Shown here: positions 1 to 6,282 of the stretch, piece after piece
Layout of the letters: each line of letters begins with the position of its first letter
Position numbering within the stretch: position 1 is the stretch's first letter
Program-made: the position numbers and the translations under genes
The notes under the pieces: generated by a model
Databases searched by the model: none
The model's input: the letters and a program-made list of their open reading frames with translations, nothing else
Told to the model about the DNA's origin: nothing
Source of the DNA: Actinomycetes bacterium
GTDB lineage: Bacteria; Actinomycetota; Acidimicrobiia; Acidimicrobiales; RAAP-2
NCBI GenBank assembly: GCA_021850345.1
Contig: JAJZMN010000013.1
Location: forward strand, 1-10,443
Direction of reading: 5' to 3'
Length of the DNA stretch: 10,443 nt

Positions 1-858
1 CGATCTGACCATGGCCTGGACGAGCTGGAACGCCCCGATGGGATGTCCCGACTGCTTCCGGGCCCGGGCGTAGTCGACCGTCTCGTCGACCAGGCGCTCG
101 GCCATCCCCACGCACAGCGCGGCGATGTGGATGCGGCCATGAGAGAGGCAGCGCATCGCCGTCGACCATCCTCGACCCACGCCCTCCTCGCCGCCGACCA
201 CAGCCTCGGCAGGGACGCGGACCGCGTCGAGGTGGACGTCCGCGGTCCACGCGCCCGCCTGGCCCATCTTCTCGTCGCGCGGCCCGACCGTCAGCCCTGG
301 CGTGCCAGCGGGCACCATGAACGTCGAGATGCCTGGCGCCCCCGGGCCACCGCTGCGGGCGAAGACCATGAGGACGTCGGCGACCGGCGCGTTGGTGATG
401 TAGCGCTTGGCGCCGTCGAGCACCCAGCCGTCCCCGTCGCGCACCGCCGTGGTCGTGAGCCCCGACGGGTCGGAGCCCGCCTCGGGCTCGGTCAGGGCGA
501 ACGCCGCCACCATCTCGCCCGAGGCGATCTCGGGGAGCCACCGCGCGCGCTGCTCCTCGGTGCCGCCCTCCATGAGCACGTGGCCGGCGATGCCGTTGTT
601 GCTCCCGAACAGGGAGCGGAACGCGGGCGTCGTGTAGCCGAGCTCGAAGACGAGGCGGCACTCCTCGTGCATGCCGAGGCCGAGGCCGCCGTACGCCGAG
701 GGGATGGCAAAGCCGTAAAGGCCCATCTCCTTGGCGCCAGCGCGGATCTCGCCGGGGATCTCGTCGTCACGGTCGATCCGGTCCTCGAGCGGCACGACCC
801 GCTCGCGCACGAACGCCCGGACGGTCGATCGGATCTCTTCGAAATCGCACGCGTCCAC
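1..858 (-). CDS. Acyl-CoA dehydrogenase, C-terminus cut off by window edge
   Basis: FAD-dependent acyl-CoA dehydrogenase, which would introduce a trans-2,3 double bond into an acyl-CoA and pass electrons to ETF. 286 codons are visible; the usual length is about 380-400, so roughly the last quarter lies beyond the left edge. The GTG start at 858 was chosen because GGAGG sits 7 nt upstream and the N-terminus (MDACDFEEIRSTVRAFVRER) fits the family. Visible motifs: the substrate/FAD signature ALTEPEAGSD at residues 121-130, the beta-domain stretch GWVLDGAKRYITNA at 144-157, and the start of the C-terminal helical domain with an RKQSGHPIGAFQ stretch at 267-278 (normally R-x-QFG-x-PI-x-x-FQ, so QFG is QSG here). 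The catalytic glutamate region is outside the window, so activity and substrate class cannot be judged. It follows the Rrf2 gene by 23 bp on the same strand, so cotranscription and control by that regulator are plausible. Confidence 0.9.
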   Translation of the reverse strand, partial: MDACDFEEIRSTVRAFVRERVVPLEDRIDRDDEIPGEIRAGAKEMGLYGFAIPSAYGGLGLGMHEECRLVFELGYTTPAFRSLFGSNNGIAGHVLMEGGTEEQRARWLPEIASGEMVAAFALTEPEAGSDPSGLTTTAVRDGDGWVLDGAKRYITNAPVADVLMVFARSGGPGAPGISTFMVPAGTPGLTVGPRDEKMGQAGAWTADVHLDAVRVPAEAVVGGEEGVGRGWSTAMRCLSHGRIHIAALCVGMAERLVDETVDYARARKQSGHPIGAFQLVQAMVRS

Positions 859-881
859 GTCGTTGCCTCCTGCATTCCTGC

Positions 882-1334
882 TCAGCGTGACACCCAGGCC
901 TCGGGGTCGGCGATGAGTCGCTCCAGTGCGCGCGGTAGCTCGCCTCGCACCACGTCGGCCAGCGTGACGAGCTCGAGCACCTGCCGCAAGCTCGCACGCA
1001 CGGCGACCCAGACCTCCTGGAGGTGCGTCGCGGCACCGTCGTAGCGGGCCGCCTCGGGCTGCAGGCCCCGGACCTCGGCGAGCGGGCCGTCGAGAACCCG
1101 GATCACCTCGGCGCAGGTGATCGCCGAGGCCTCACGGGCGAGGCGGTACCCACCCTGCGCGCCACGCTGGCTGACCACGAGGCCACATCGGCGAAGCTCG
1201 GCGAGGATCGTCCCGAGGAACCGGGGCGGCAACGCCTGGTCCCCTGCCAGCTGGTCGCCCGTCAGCGGCCGGTCGGCTGCAGCCAAGGTCAGCATCGCCC
1301 GCAGCCCGTAGTCGACCTTGGCAGGGATGTGCAC
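882..1334 (-). CDS. Rrf2-family transcriptional regulator without cluster-type cysteines
   Basis: DNA-binding regulator of the Rrf2 family (150 aa, normal for the family). The GTG start at 1334 gives the canonical N-terminus MHIPAKVDYGLRAMLTLA; an in-frame TTG at 1415 would add 27 residues with no family resemblance. The winged helix-turn-helix spans about residues 1-70, including LPPRFLGTILAELRRCGLV (recognition helix region) and the wing motif GAQGGYRLAR at 58-67. Only two cysteines are present (C50, C74), and the C-x5-C-x5/6-C array of IscR and NsrR is missing, so an IscR/NsrR-style Fe-S sensor is unlikely. It more resembles cofactor-free members such as CymR. Helix LQEVWVAVRASLRQVLELVTLADVV (104-128) is the usual dimerisation helix, shown here only as a description of the position. 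It is divergent from a MarR-family gene and followed by an acyl-CoA dehydrogenase. No strong ribosome site is visible before the GTG. Confidence 0.88.
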   Translation of the reverse strand: MHIPAKVDYGLRAMLTLAAADRPLTGDQLAGDQALPPRFLGTILAELRRCGLVVSQRGAQGGYRLAREASAITCAEVIRVLDGPLAEVRGLQPEAARYDGAATHLQEVWVAVRASLRQVLELVTLADVVRGELPRALERLIADPEAWVSR

Positions 1335-1483
1335 GGCCCGATTCTGCGCCAATCGTGCGCCGCCGCGCCGATCTTCGATTTGTCCCCCTCCGGCACTCGT
1401 ACGTACTATTGACAACTATTAGCCACACTAGCGAGCAGGACGACAAGGCCGACAAGGACGACAAGGCCGACAAGGCCGACAAG
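1335..1483. promoter_or_regulatory. Divergent control region between Rrf2 and MarR genes
   Basis: The two regulators are transcribed away from each other, so promoters for both should lie here. The patch around 1400-1425 is the most A/T-rich part of this neighbourhood. It holds the hexamer ACTATT twice (1405-1410 and 1415-1420) at a 10-bp period, about one helical turn, flanking GACA. The core TTGACAA (1409-1415) is a 7-bp near-palindrome like the centre of many MarR-family operators and also matches a -35 consensus, though no good -10 follows at 17 bp. GTACGTAC (1399-1406) is a perfect palindrome. A TACTAT at 1404-1409 preceded by TTGTCC (1380-1385) could be a weak promoter for the MarR gene. 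Individual boxes are guesses; the region's regulatory role is inferred from the divergent arrangement. Confidence 0.4.
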
Positions 1484-1930
1484 ATGGTGGACGCGGTCCT
1501 CAGCGCCAGCCGTGTGCTGGTGGCGGTGGCCGCGCGCTCGCTGGCCGACCTCGACGAGGAGGTCACCCTCACCCAGTACCGCTCCCTCGTCGTGCTGGCG
1601 TCCCGCGGCACCCAGGCGATGGCCGCCCTGGCCGACGCGCTGGGGATCTCGCCCCCGACGGCGTCCCGCCTCTGCGACCGCCTCGTGCGCAAGGGGCTGG
1701 TCCGCCGCCGCACCGATCGCAACGACCGCCGCCAGGTCCGCGTCGGGCTGACCGATGCCGGACGGCGGTTGGTGGACGTGGTGAGCGAGCGCCGGCGCAA
1801 CGAGATCGCGGCCTTGTTGCGCTCGGTGCCCGACGACGCCCGCCGTTCGGTGGTCGCCGGGCTGCAGCTGCTTGCCGATGCTGCAGGCGAGGTCCCCGAG
1901 CAGGACTGGAGCGCGGGATGGGATCTCTGA
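1409..1930 (+). CDS. MarR-family transcriptional regulator
   Basis: Winged-helix repressor or activator of the MarR family, 173 aa from the TTG start given here. The family core starts near MVDAVLSASRVLVAVAARSL (residue 26 on). The DNA-binding domain covers about 68-121: AMAALADALGISPPTASRLC as helix-turn-helix, then RLVRKGLV and the wing RRTDRNDRRQVRVGLTDAG. The C-terminal helices form the dimer interface. The start is uncertain: TTG 1409 lacks a ribosome site and falls inside a promoter-like TTGACA, GTG 1355 would run into the divergent promoter, and ATG 1484 (148 aa, AAGG 8 nt upstream) begins exactly at the conserved core and may be the true start. Residues 11-25, DDKADKDDKADKADK, are low complexity and come from a 9-nt repeat. 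The stop lies 4 bp before the ClC gene, so the pair is probably an operon and this protein may control the channel and itself. Ligand unknown. Confidence 0.88.
   Translation: MTTISHTSEQDDKADKDDKADKADKMVDAVLSASRVLVAVAARSLADLDEEVTLTQYRSLVVLASRGTQAMAALADALGISPPTASRLCDRLVRKGLVRRRTDRNDRRQVRVGLTDAGRRLVDVVSERRRNEIAALLRSVPDDARRSVVAGLQLLADAAGEVPEQDWSAGWDL
1442..1483 (+). repeat. 9-bp-period GACAAG repeat at the 5' end of the MarR gene
   Basis: GACAAG occurs five times at exact 9-bp spacing (1442, 1451, 1460, 1469, 1478), with the units GACAAGGCC, GACAAGGAC, GACAAGGCC, GACAAGGCC and a final GACAAG. In the MarR frame this reads as Asp-Lys-Ala/Asp triplets. It ends directly before ATG 1484, so it is either a charged N-terminal tail or untranslated leader. 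Confidence 0.85.
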
Positions 1931-1934
1931 GTCG

Positions 1935-4301
1935 ATGCCAGACGAACTGACACCACGGCCGTCGCGTCCCGGCGTCGCCGCGCAGTCGGGGCGAGTGGGC
2001 GTCCCCGGCTCGGCACCCACCGTCGAGCCACCGGCGCCGACCTCGCTGTTCAAGGGGCGGACGGGCTGGCGACAGCTCGCCAGCTGGCTGGGCAGCCACG
2101 TGAACGCCATGTCCTACCTGTGGCGCTGGCTGATCCTCGCCACGGTGATCGGCGGGGTGGCAGGAACCGGCGCCATCGTCTTCTACGAGGCGCTGCGACT
2201 CTCGACCGACTTCTTCTTGTCCTTGCTGGCGGGGTACCACGTGCCGAGGCCCGCGGGAGGGTCGGTCACCGGCGCTGGCGGGTACTACGGCGCTGCAATC
2301 GCAGGGTCCTCGCACTACGCGCGTGCCTGGGCGATCCCGCTCGTGGTCATCGCAGGCGCGCTCGGCGCGGGGTGGCTCGTCTTCACCTGGGCCCCGGAGG
2401 CCGAAGGGCACGGCACCGACGCGGCGATCGATGCCGTGCACTACAACCCTCGCGGTATCCGGCTGCGCGCTGTCGTCGTCAAGATCGTCGCCTCCGCCCT
2501 CACCATCGGCTCGGGCGGCTCGGGCGGACGGGAGGGGCCGACGGCCCAGATCAGCGCGGGATTCGGCTCGCTGCTCGCACGTGCCCTCGACCTTTCTCCA
2601 GAGGACGGGCGCATCGCCGTCTCCGTCGGCATCGGCTCGGGGATCGGGGCGATCTTCAGCGCGCCGCTGGGCGGCGCCGTGCTCGCGGCCGACGTCGTCT
2701 ACCGGGAGGACTTCGAGTACGCGGCGCTCGTGCCAGGGCTCTTCGCCTCGATCGTCGCCTACGCGATCTTCGGCGCCGTCTTCGGGTACCACCCGCTCTT
2801 CGCCACGCCCGCCTACCACTTCGACCAGCCGATCCAACTGCTGTGGTTCGGGATCATCGGGCTGCTCGCCGGCGGGATCGGCCTCTTGTACTCCAAGGGC
2901 TTCTATGGGATGGTCCGCCTCTCGCACCGCCTGCCCTTCTCGCGAAAGCTCCGCCCCGCGGCCGGAGCGCTGTTCGTGGGCCTGATCGCCCTCGCACTGC
3001 CCGAGGTGCTCGGCACCGGCTACGGCTGGGTGCAAAAGGGCCTGTCCGACCAGCTGCTCCACACGCCGCTATGGATCATTCTTGCCCTCCCCTTCGCCCG
3101 GATCCTGGCGACGGCGCTGTCCATCGGGACGGGCGGGTCCGGTGGCGTCTTCGGACCGGGCATGGTGATCGGCGCCTTCACCGGTCTCGCGCTCTGGCGG
3201 CTGCTCGAGCCGATCGCCCCGGGCGTCGGCCACGATCCCGCGCCGTTCGTCGTCGTGGGGATGATGGCGGTGTTCGGTGGCGTCTCGAGAGCCCCGCTCG
3301 CCGTCATGATCATGGTGGCCCAGATGACCGGGAGCATCGAGATCCTGGCACCCGCCATGGTGGCGGTCGCCATCGCGACGTTCACCGTGGCGAGGTTCGA
3401 CGACAGCATCTACCGCTCGCAGCTGCGCACCCGCGCGGATTCGGAGGCCAGCCGATTTCAGTTCGGGATGCCGCTTCTCGCACTGCTCCACGTGGGAGAG
3501 GTCGCCAAACCCCCGCGGGTCGTGTTCGTCGACGACGCGCCGCTCTCGTTCGCGCTCGACACCCTCCAGCGCGCAGGCGTGCCAGGCGCCCCCGTGGTCG
3601 ACCACGACGGTCTCTACCTGGGCACGGTCGAGACGTCCCGGCTGGCCGTCGCGCTCGAGAACGCCCAGCGGCGCGGCACGGACGTCGGGCTGGCCGGCTC
3701 GGGGATGGCCGGGCTCGACGCTGACGAGCCGGCAGCCGGGGCACCGCAGACCCCGGCGCCGCCGCCAGAGGAGCCGACCGAGGCGGAAGAAGCACCCGAT
3801 CACGTGCCCGCGGAGCCGGTCATCGCCAGCTACGTCGACGCCACGACCACCACCGTTCCCGACTCGGCCCGTCTGAACGTGGCGCTCGAAGCGCTCATGC
3901 AGGCAGGCGGTCGTTGGGTGACGGTCACCTCGAGCCGACGAGTCGTCGGTGTGCTCTCGATCAGCGACCTCGTGAGCGGCTACCAGCGGGCCCTCTCGGC
4001 CGACACTGGGCGGATCTCGTCGGTCTCCCCCAGCGCGATGACCGTCGAAGAGCGCGTGGGCGAGGACTCGCCGCTCGCCGGCGTCGCCTTGAGCGACGCA
4101 GGGCTCCCGCCCGGGTGCATCGTCATCTCCATACAGCGCGGTGACCGCATGATGTTCGCCACCGGCGCCACGGTCATCGAGAAGGGCGATCTGCTGAGCG
4201 CGCTGACGAACCCGACGACCGCCGAAGCCGTCCGGCGGATCATCCGCGGCACCGACGAACCCAAGCCGCCGATGGTCGAGCGCGGGAGCCAGCTGGTCTG
4301 A
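1935..4301 (+). CDS. ClC-family anion channel/transporter with CBS and RCK_C-like domains
   Basis: Membrane protein moving chloride or another small anion (788 aa, far longer than the ~470 aa core family). The ATG at 1935, 4 bp after the MarR stop, is preferred; an earlier in-frame TTG at 1872 lies inside the MarR gene. After a Pro-rich cytoplasmic N-terminus (1-57), the ClC membrane domain runs about 58-500. The filter motifs are GSGGSGGREGP (192-202, with external gate Glu at E200) and GVFGP (404-408); the tyrosine equivalent to E. coli ClC Y445 is Y493 in SIYRSQL. The first filter segment reads GHGTD (158-162) rather than GSGIP. In the helix after FSAPLGG, E. coli E202/E203 align with D253 and V254, so the internal proton glutamate appears absent. 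Cytoplasmic part: CBS-like segment ~523-585, Pro/Glu-rich linker ~596-625, second CBS ~628-686, then an RCK_C/TrkA_C-like domain ~700-762 (SPLAGVALSDAGLPPGCIV, with GATVIEKGDLL). This suggests ligand gating, perhaps by a nucleotide. Substrate unproven. Confidence 0.93.
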   Translation: MPDELTPRPSRPGVAAQSGRVGVPGSAPTVEPPAPTSLFKGRTGWRQLASWLGSHVNAMSYLWRWLILATVIGGVAGTGAIVFYEALRLSTDFFLSLLAGYHVPRPAGGSVTGAGGYYGAAIAGSSHYARAWAIPLVVIAGALGAGWLVFTWAPEAEGHGTDAAIDAVHYNPRGIRLRAVVVKIVASALTIGSGGSGGREGPTAQISAGFGSLLARALDLSPEDGRIAVSVGIGSGIGAIFSAPLGGAVLAADVVYREDFEYAALVPGLFASIVAYAIFGAVFGYHPLFATPAYHFDQPIQLLWFGIIGLLAGGIGLLYSKGFYGMVRLSHRLPFSRKLRPAAGALFVGLIALALPEVLGTGYGWVQKGLSDQLLHTPLWIILALPFARILATALSIGTGGSGGVFGPGMVIGAFTGLALWRLLEPIAPGVGHDPAPFVVVGMMAVFGGVSRAPLAVMIMVAQMTGSIEILAPAMVAVAIATFTVARFDDSIYRSQLRTRADSEASRFQFGMPLLALLHVGEVAKPPRVVFVDDAPLSFALDTLQRAGVPGAPVVDHDGLYLGTVETSRLAVALENAQRRGTDVGLAGSGMAGLDADEPAAGAPQTPAPPPEEPTEAEEAPDHVPAEPVIASYVDATTTTVPDSARLNVALEALMQAGGRWVTVTSSRRVVGVLSISDLVSGYQRALSADTGRISSVSPSAMTVEERVGEDSPLAGVALSDAGLPPGCIVISIQRGDRMMFATGATVIEKGDLLSALTNPTTAEAVRRIIRGTDEPKPPMVERGSQLV

Positions 4302-4361
4302 CCACGAGGGGGGCGGGGCGAGAGGAACCGGGAGCGCCGGCCCGGGCGGTGCCCGTCGTGC
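4302..4361. other. Short gap between convergent genes, no clear terminator
   Basis: The ClC gene and the hydrolase gene end tail to tail here. The stretch is very G-rich and includes an 8-bp palindrome GCCCGGGC (4340-4347) but no stem-loop with a T tract on either strand. Confidence 0.3.
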
Positions 4362-5111
4362 TCAGGACTGCCGCTCGAGCCACCCCACGAGCGTCGCGAC
4401 CACCCTCGGATCGGCTCGCAACCAGTGCCCGGCCGCCGGCACGATGCGCAGGTCCACCGGAGAACCGACCGCGGCGTCGGCGAGCGCACGGGCTGCCGCA
4501 GCCGGCACCTCCGCGTCGTCGGATCCGTGGACGACGAGGAGCGGTCGCCCGCCGAGGTGCGCGGCCGCGTCGAGGGGCGCGAGCGCGACCAGCTCGGCGG
4601 CCCAGGCATCGGGATCGCGAGGGAAGGTCTCGCTCTTGATCACCCCGCTGTGACGGCAACGGGCGAGGACCTTCTCCCGGCTCGAGATCCAGCCCGAGAG
4701 GTCGGCGGGGCCTGCGATCGACGCCACCCCGCGAACCCGCTCGTCGTTGACGGCGGCACGCAGCGCGATCGCGGCCCCCAACCCGAAGCCCACGAGCCAC
4801 AGTCCGCGCGCCGACTGGGACTGCGCCTTGCAGATGGCCGCGACGTCGTCCAACCAGCCGTTGGCGGAGAACTCCCCGTCGGACCCGCCGGTGCCCCGGA
4901 GCATGCCGGCGACCACTCGGCAGCTGCACTCTTCGGCGAGGCGGTCCCCCAGCGCAGGGTACGCCCTGGCGGCGGCTGCCCCGCCACCGGGGTCCCGGGG
5001 CAGCTCGTGGCACAAAAGGAGCGTGGGCGCCGTGGCGGAGGACACGGTGAGGGACTCGTAGACCCGGAGGGCTCCTGCCCGTCCGTCGACGATCCGCCAG
5101 ACCCCCGGCAC
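4362..5111 (-). CDS. Alpha/beta-hydrolase-fold protein lacking the nucleophilic serine
   Basis: Protein of 249 aa with the alpha/beta-hydrolase fold. Seen in order: strand and oxyanion-region segment APTLLLCHELPRD (28-40), GTGGSDGEFSANGWLDDV (73-90), the nucleophile elbow LVGFGLGAAIAL (106-117), acid-loop LLVVHGSDDAEVP (191-203, D198 or D199 as the acid) and PAAGHWLR (225-232, H229 as the catalytic histidine). The elbow reads G-F-G-L-G where active members have G-x-S-x-G, so the nucleophile position is Gly110 (codon GGG). Serine hydrolase activity is therefore doubtful; it might be a binding protein, or use another mechanism. A GTG start at 5111 was chosen because it is the first in-frame start after the upstream acyl-CoA dehydrogenase stop, with GGGGG 7 nt before it; both the start and that ribosome site come from a 17-bp duplication. 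The 19-bp gap to the dehydrogenase gene implies one transcript and a linked acyl or ester substrate. Exact role unknown. Confidence 0.82.
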   Translation of the reverse strand: MPGVWRIVDGRAGALRVYESLTVSSATAPTLLLCHELPRDPGGGAAAARAYPALGDRLAEECSCRVVAGMLRGTGGSDGEFSANGWLDDVAAICKAQSQSARGLWLVGFGLGAAIALRAAVNDERVRGVASIAGPADLSGWISSREKVLARCRHSGVIKSETFPRDPDAWAAELVALAPLDAAAHLGGRPLLVVHGSDDAEVPAAAARALADAAVGSPVDLRIVPAAGHWLRADPRVVATLVGWLERQS

Positions 5112-5133
5112 CGTCAGACCCCCGGCACCGTCA
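5100..5133 (-). repeat. Perfect 17-bp tandem duplication at a gene junction
   Basis: The 17-mer TGACGGTGCCGGGGGTC (minus strand) occurs twice back to back at 5133-5117 and 5116-5100 with no mismatch. The first copy carries the dehydrogenase stop codon TGA and a GGGGG run; the second carries the GTG start of the hydrolase gene. Confidence 0.95.
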
Positions 5134-6246
5134 GATGCCGATGTGCTGGGCCAAGAGCTCCCGGTGGTAGGCGGGGTCACCGAAGAGCAGCTCGGAGGAC
5201 TTGGCCCGCTTGAAGTACAGGTGCGCGTCGTGCTCCCAGGTGAAGCCGATCCCGCCGTGGATCTGGATGTTCTCCGCGGCCGCGTGAAAGTACGCCTCCG
5301 AGCAGTACGACTTGGCGAGGCTCGCGACGACCGCAAGCTCGTCGGAGTCCTCGGCCGCTGCCCACCCGGCGTAGTAGGCGGCCGAGCGGGCGGACTCCAC
5401 CTCGAGGAGCATGTCGGCGCACTTGTGCTTGATCGCCTGGAAGCTGCCGATCGGCCGGCCGAATTGGATCCGCGTCTTCGCGTACTCGACCGAGCTGTCG
5501 AGACAGCGCTGGGCCCCGCCGACCTGCTCCGCGGCAAGCGCCACCGCGGCAAGCTGGAGGGTCTTGGTGAGGCCCGGCGCCGCGCCACCCTCTGCCCCGA
5601 TCAGCGTCGCCGGGGCACGAGAGAGCTCGAGGCGTGCCTGCTTGCGCGTCTGGTCCATCGTGGGCAGCAGGTGACGGACGAGCCCCTCGGCGTCCCCTTC
5701 GAGCGCGAAGAGGCTCAGCCCTCCCTCGGTCCTCGCCGCCACGAGCACGAGGTCGGCGACGTGGCCGTCGAGCACGAAGTTCTTGTGCCCGTCGAGCACC
5801 CATGAGCCGCCGTCCCGGGTGGCGGTCATCGATACTGCATCGAGTGTCCACTTGCCGCTGTCCTCGAGGAGCGCCAGCGTGACGATCGACTCGCCCGACG
5901 CGATCTTGGGCAGCCACTCGTGCTGCGCCGCCTCGTCGCCGGAGGTGGCGAGCGCGTTCGCCCCGAGGACGACCGATGAGAGGTACGGCGCGCACAAGAG
6001 TGCCGCGCCCATCTCCTCGAGGACGACGACGAGCTCGACGAACCCGAACCCTGCCCCACCGTACTTCTCGGGAATGGCGAGCGACTGGAGCCCGAGCTGG
6101 TCGGCCATCTGCCGCCAGACATCCGGGTCGTAGCCCTCCTCGGTAGCCATCATGCGCCGCACTTGTGGCTCAGGGGACTTCTCTGCGAGGAACCGGCGCA
6201 CCGCGCTGCGCAGCTCTTCCTGCTCCTCGCTGAAGGCGAAGTTCAT
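5131..6246 (-). CDS. Acyl-CoA dehydrogenase (FadE-like)
   Basis: FAD-dependent acyl-CoA dehydrogenase of 371 aa, close to the usual length. The ATG at 6246 opens the typical N-terminus MNFAFSEEQEELRSAVRRFL; the reading frame continues upstream but without family sequence. Seen: the alpha-helical N-terminal domain ending in IPEKYGGAGFGFVELVVVLEEMG (58-80), the beta domain with GGSWVLDGHKNFVLDGHVAD (146-165), the FAD/dimer signature KTRIQFGRPIGSFQAIKHKCADM (257-279), and QIHGGIGFTWEHDAHLYFKRA (about 328-348), in which E338 is at the usual catalytic-base position. The classical A-L-T-E-P-x-A-G-S-D motif is replaced by LALLEDSGKW (124-133), as in the more divergent FadE subgroup, some of which work as heteromeric complexes in steroid side-chain or branched acyl degradation; that placement is inference. 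It is first in a two-gene operon with the hydrolase-fold gene and divergent from the MBL-fold gene, 36 bp away. No clear ribosome site. Confidence 0.93.
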   Translation of the reverse strand: MNFAFSEEQEELRSAVRRFLAEKSPEPQVRRMMATEEGYDPDVWRQMADQLGLQSLAIPEKYGGAGFGFVELVVVLEEMGAALLCAPYLSSVVLGANALATSGDEAAQHEWLPKIASGESIVTLALLEDSGKWTLDAVSMTATRDGGSWVLDGHKNFVLDGHVADLVLVAARTEGGLSLFALEGDAEGLVRHLLPTMDQTRKQARLELSRAPATLIGAEGGAAPGLTKTLQLAAVALAAEQVGGAQRCLDSSVEYAKTRIQFGRPIGSFQAIKHKCADMLLEVESARSAAYYAGWAAAEDSDELAVVASLAKSYCSEAYFHAAAENIQIHGGIGFTWEHDAHLYFKRAKSSELLFGDPAYHRELLAQHIGI

Positions 6247-6282
6247 CGAGTGGTGGTCTACCACGTGTGCCAACCTTGGGGC
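6247..6282. promoter_or_regulatory. 36-bp divergent gap with a short inverted repeat
   Basis: The dehydrogenase (minus) and MBL-fold hydrolase (plus) start from either side of this gap, so both promoters must be compressed here or lie inside the opposite coding sequences. It contains the inverted repeat GTGGT-CT-ACCAC (6253-6264), overlapping CACGTG (6262-6267). No recognisable -10/-35 pair is seen. An operator shared by both genes is possible but unproven. Confidence 0.25.

Noticed and set aside
43..1044. Long plus-strand open frame of 333 codons
   Set aside because: It lies antisense to the acyl-CoA dehydrogenase and Rrf2 genes, has Arg/His/Ala-rich composition typical of GC-rich antisense frames, and shows no family motif.
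882..1334. The Rrf2 gene as the regulator of the suf genes (IscR-like)
   Set aside because: It lacks the cluster cysteines, lies more than 5 kb away, and is linked to an acyl-CoA dehydrogenase; nothing in the sequence ties it to suf.
1569..3062. Minus-strand open frame of 497 codons opposite MarR/ClC
   Set aside because: Its composition is low-complexity Arg/Gly/Asp/Glu, no domain is recognisable, and the opposite strand carries clear ClC motifs.
2120..3724. Plus-strand open frame of 534 codons inside the ClC gene
   Set aside because: It is an out-of-frame Arg-rich reading of the ClC coding sequence.
5112..5588. 5' extension of the hydrolase-fold gene
   Set aside because: It overlaps the dehydrogenase C-terminus in another frame and is Ser/Arg/Pro-rich without homology.
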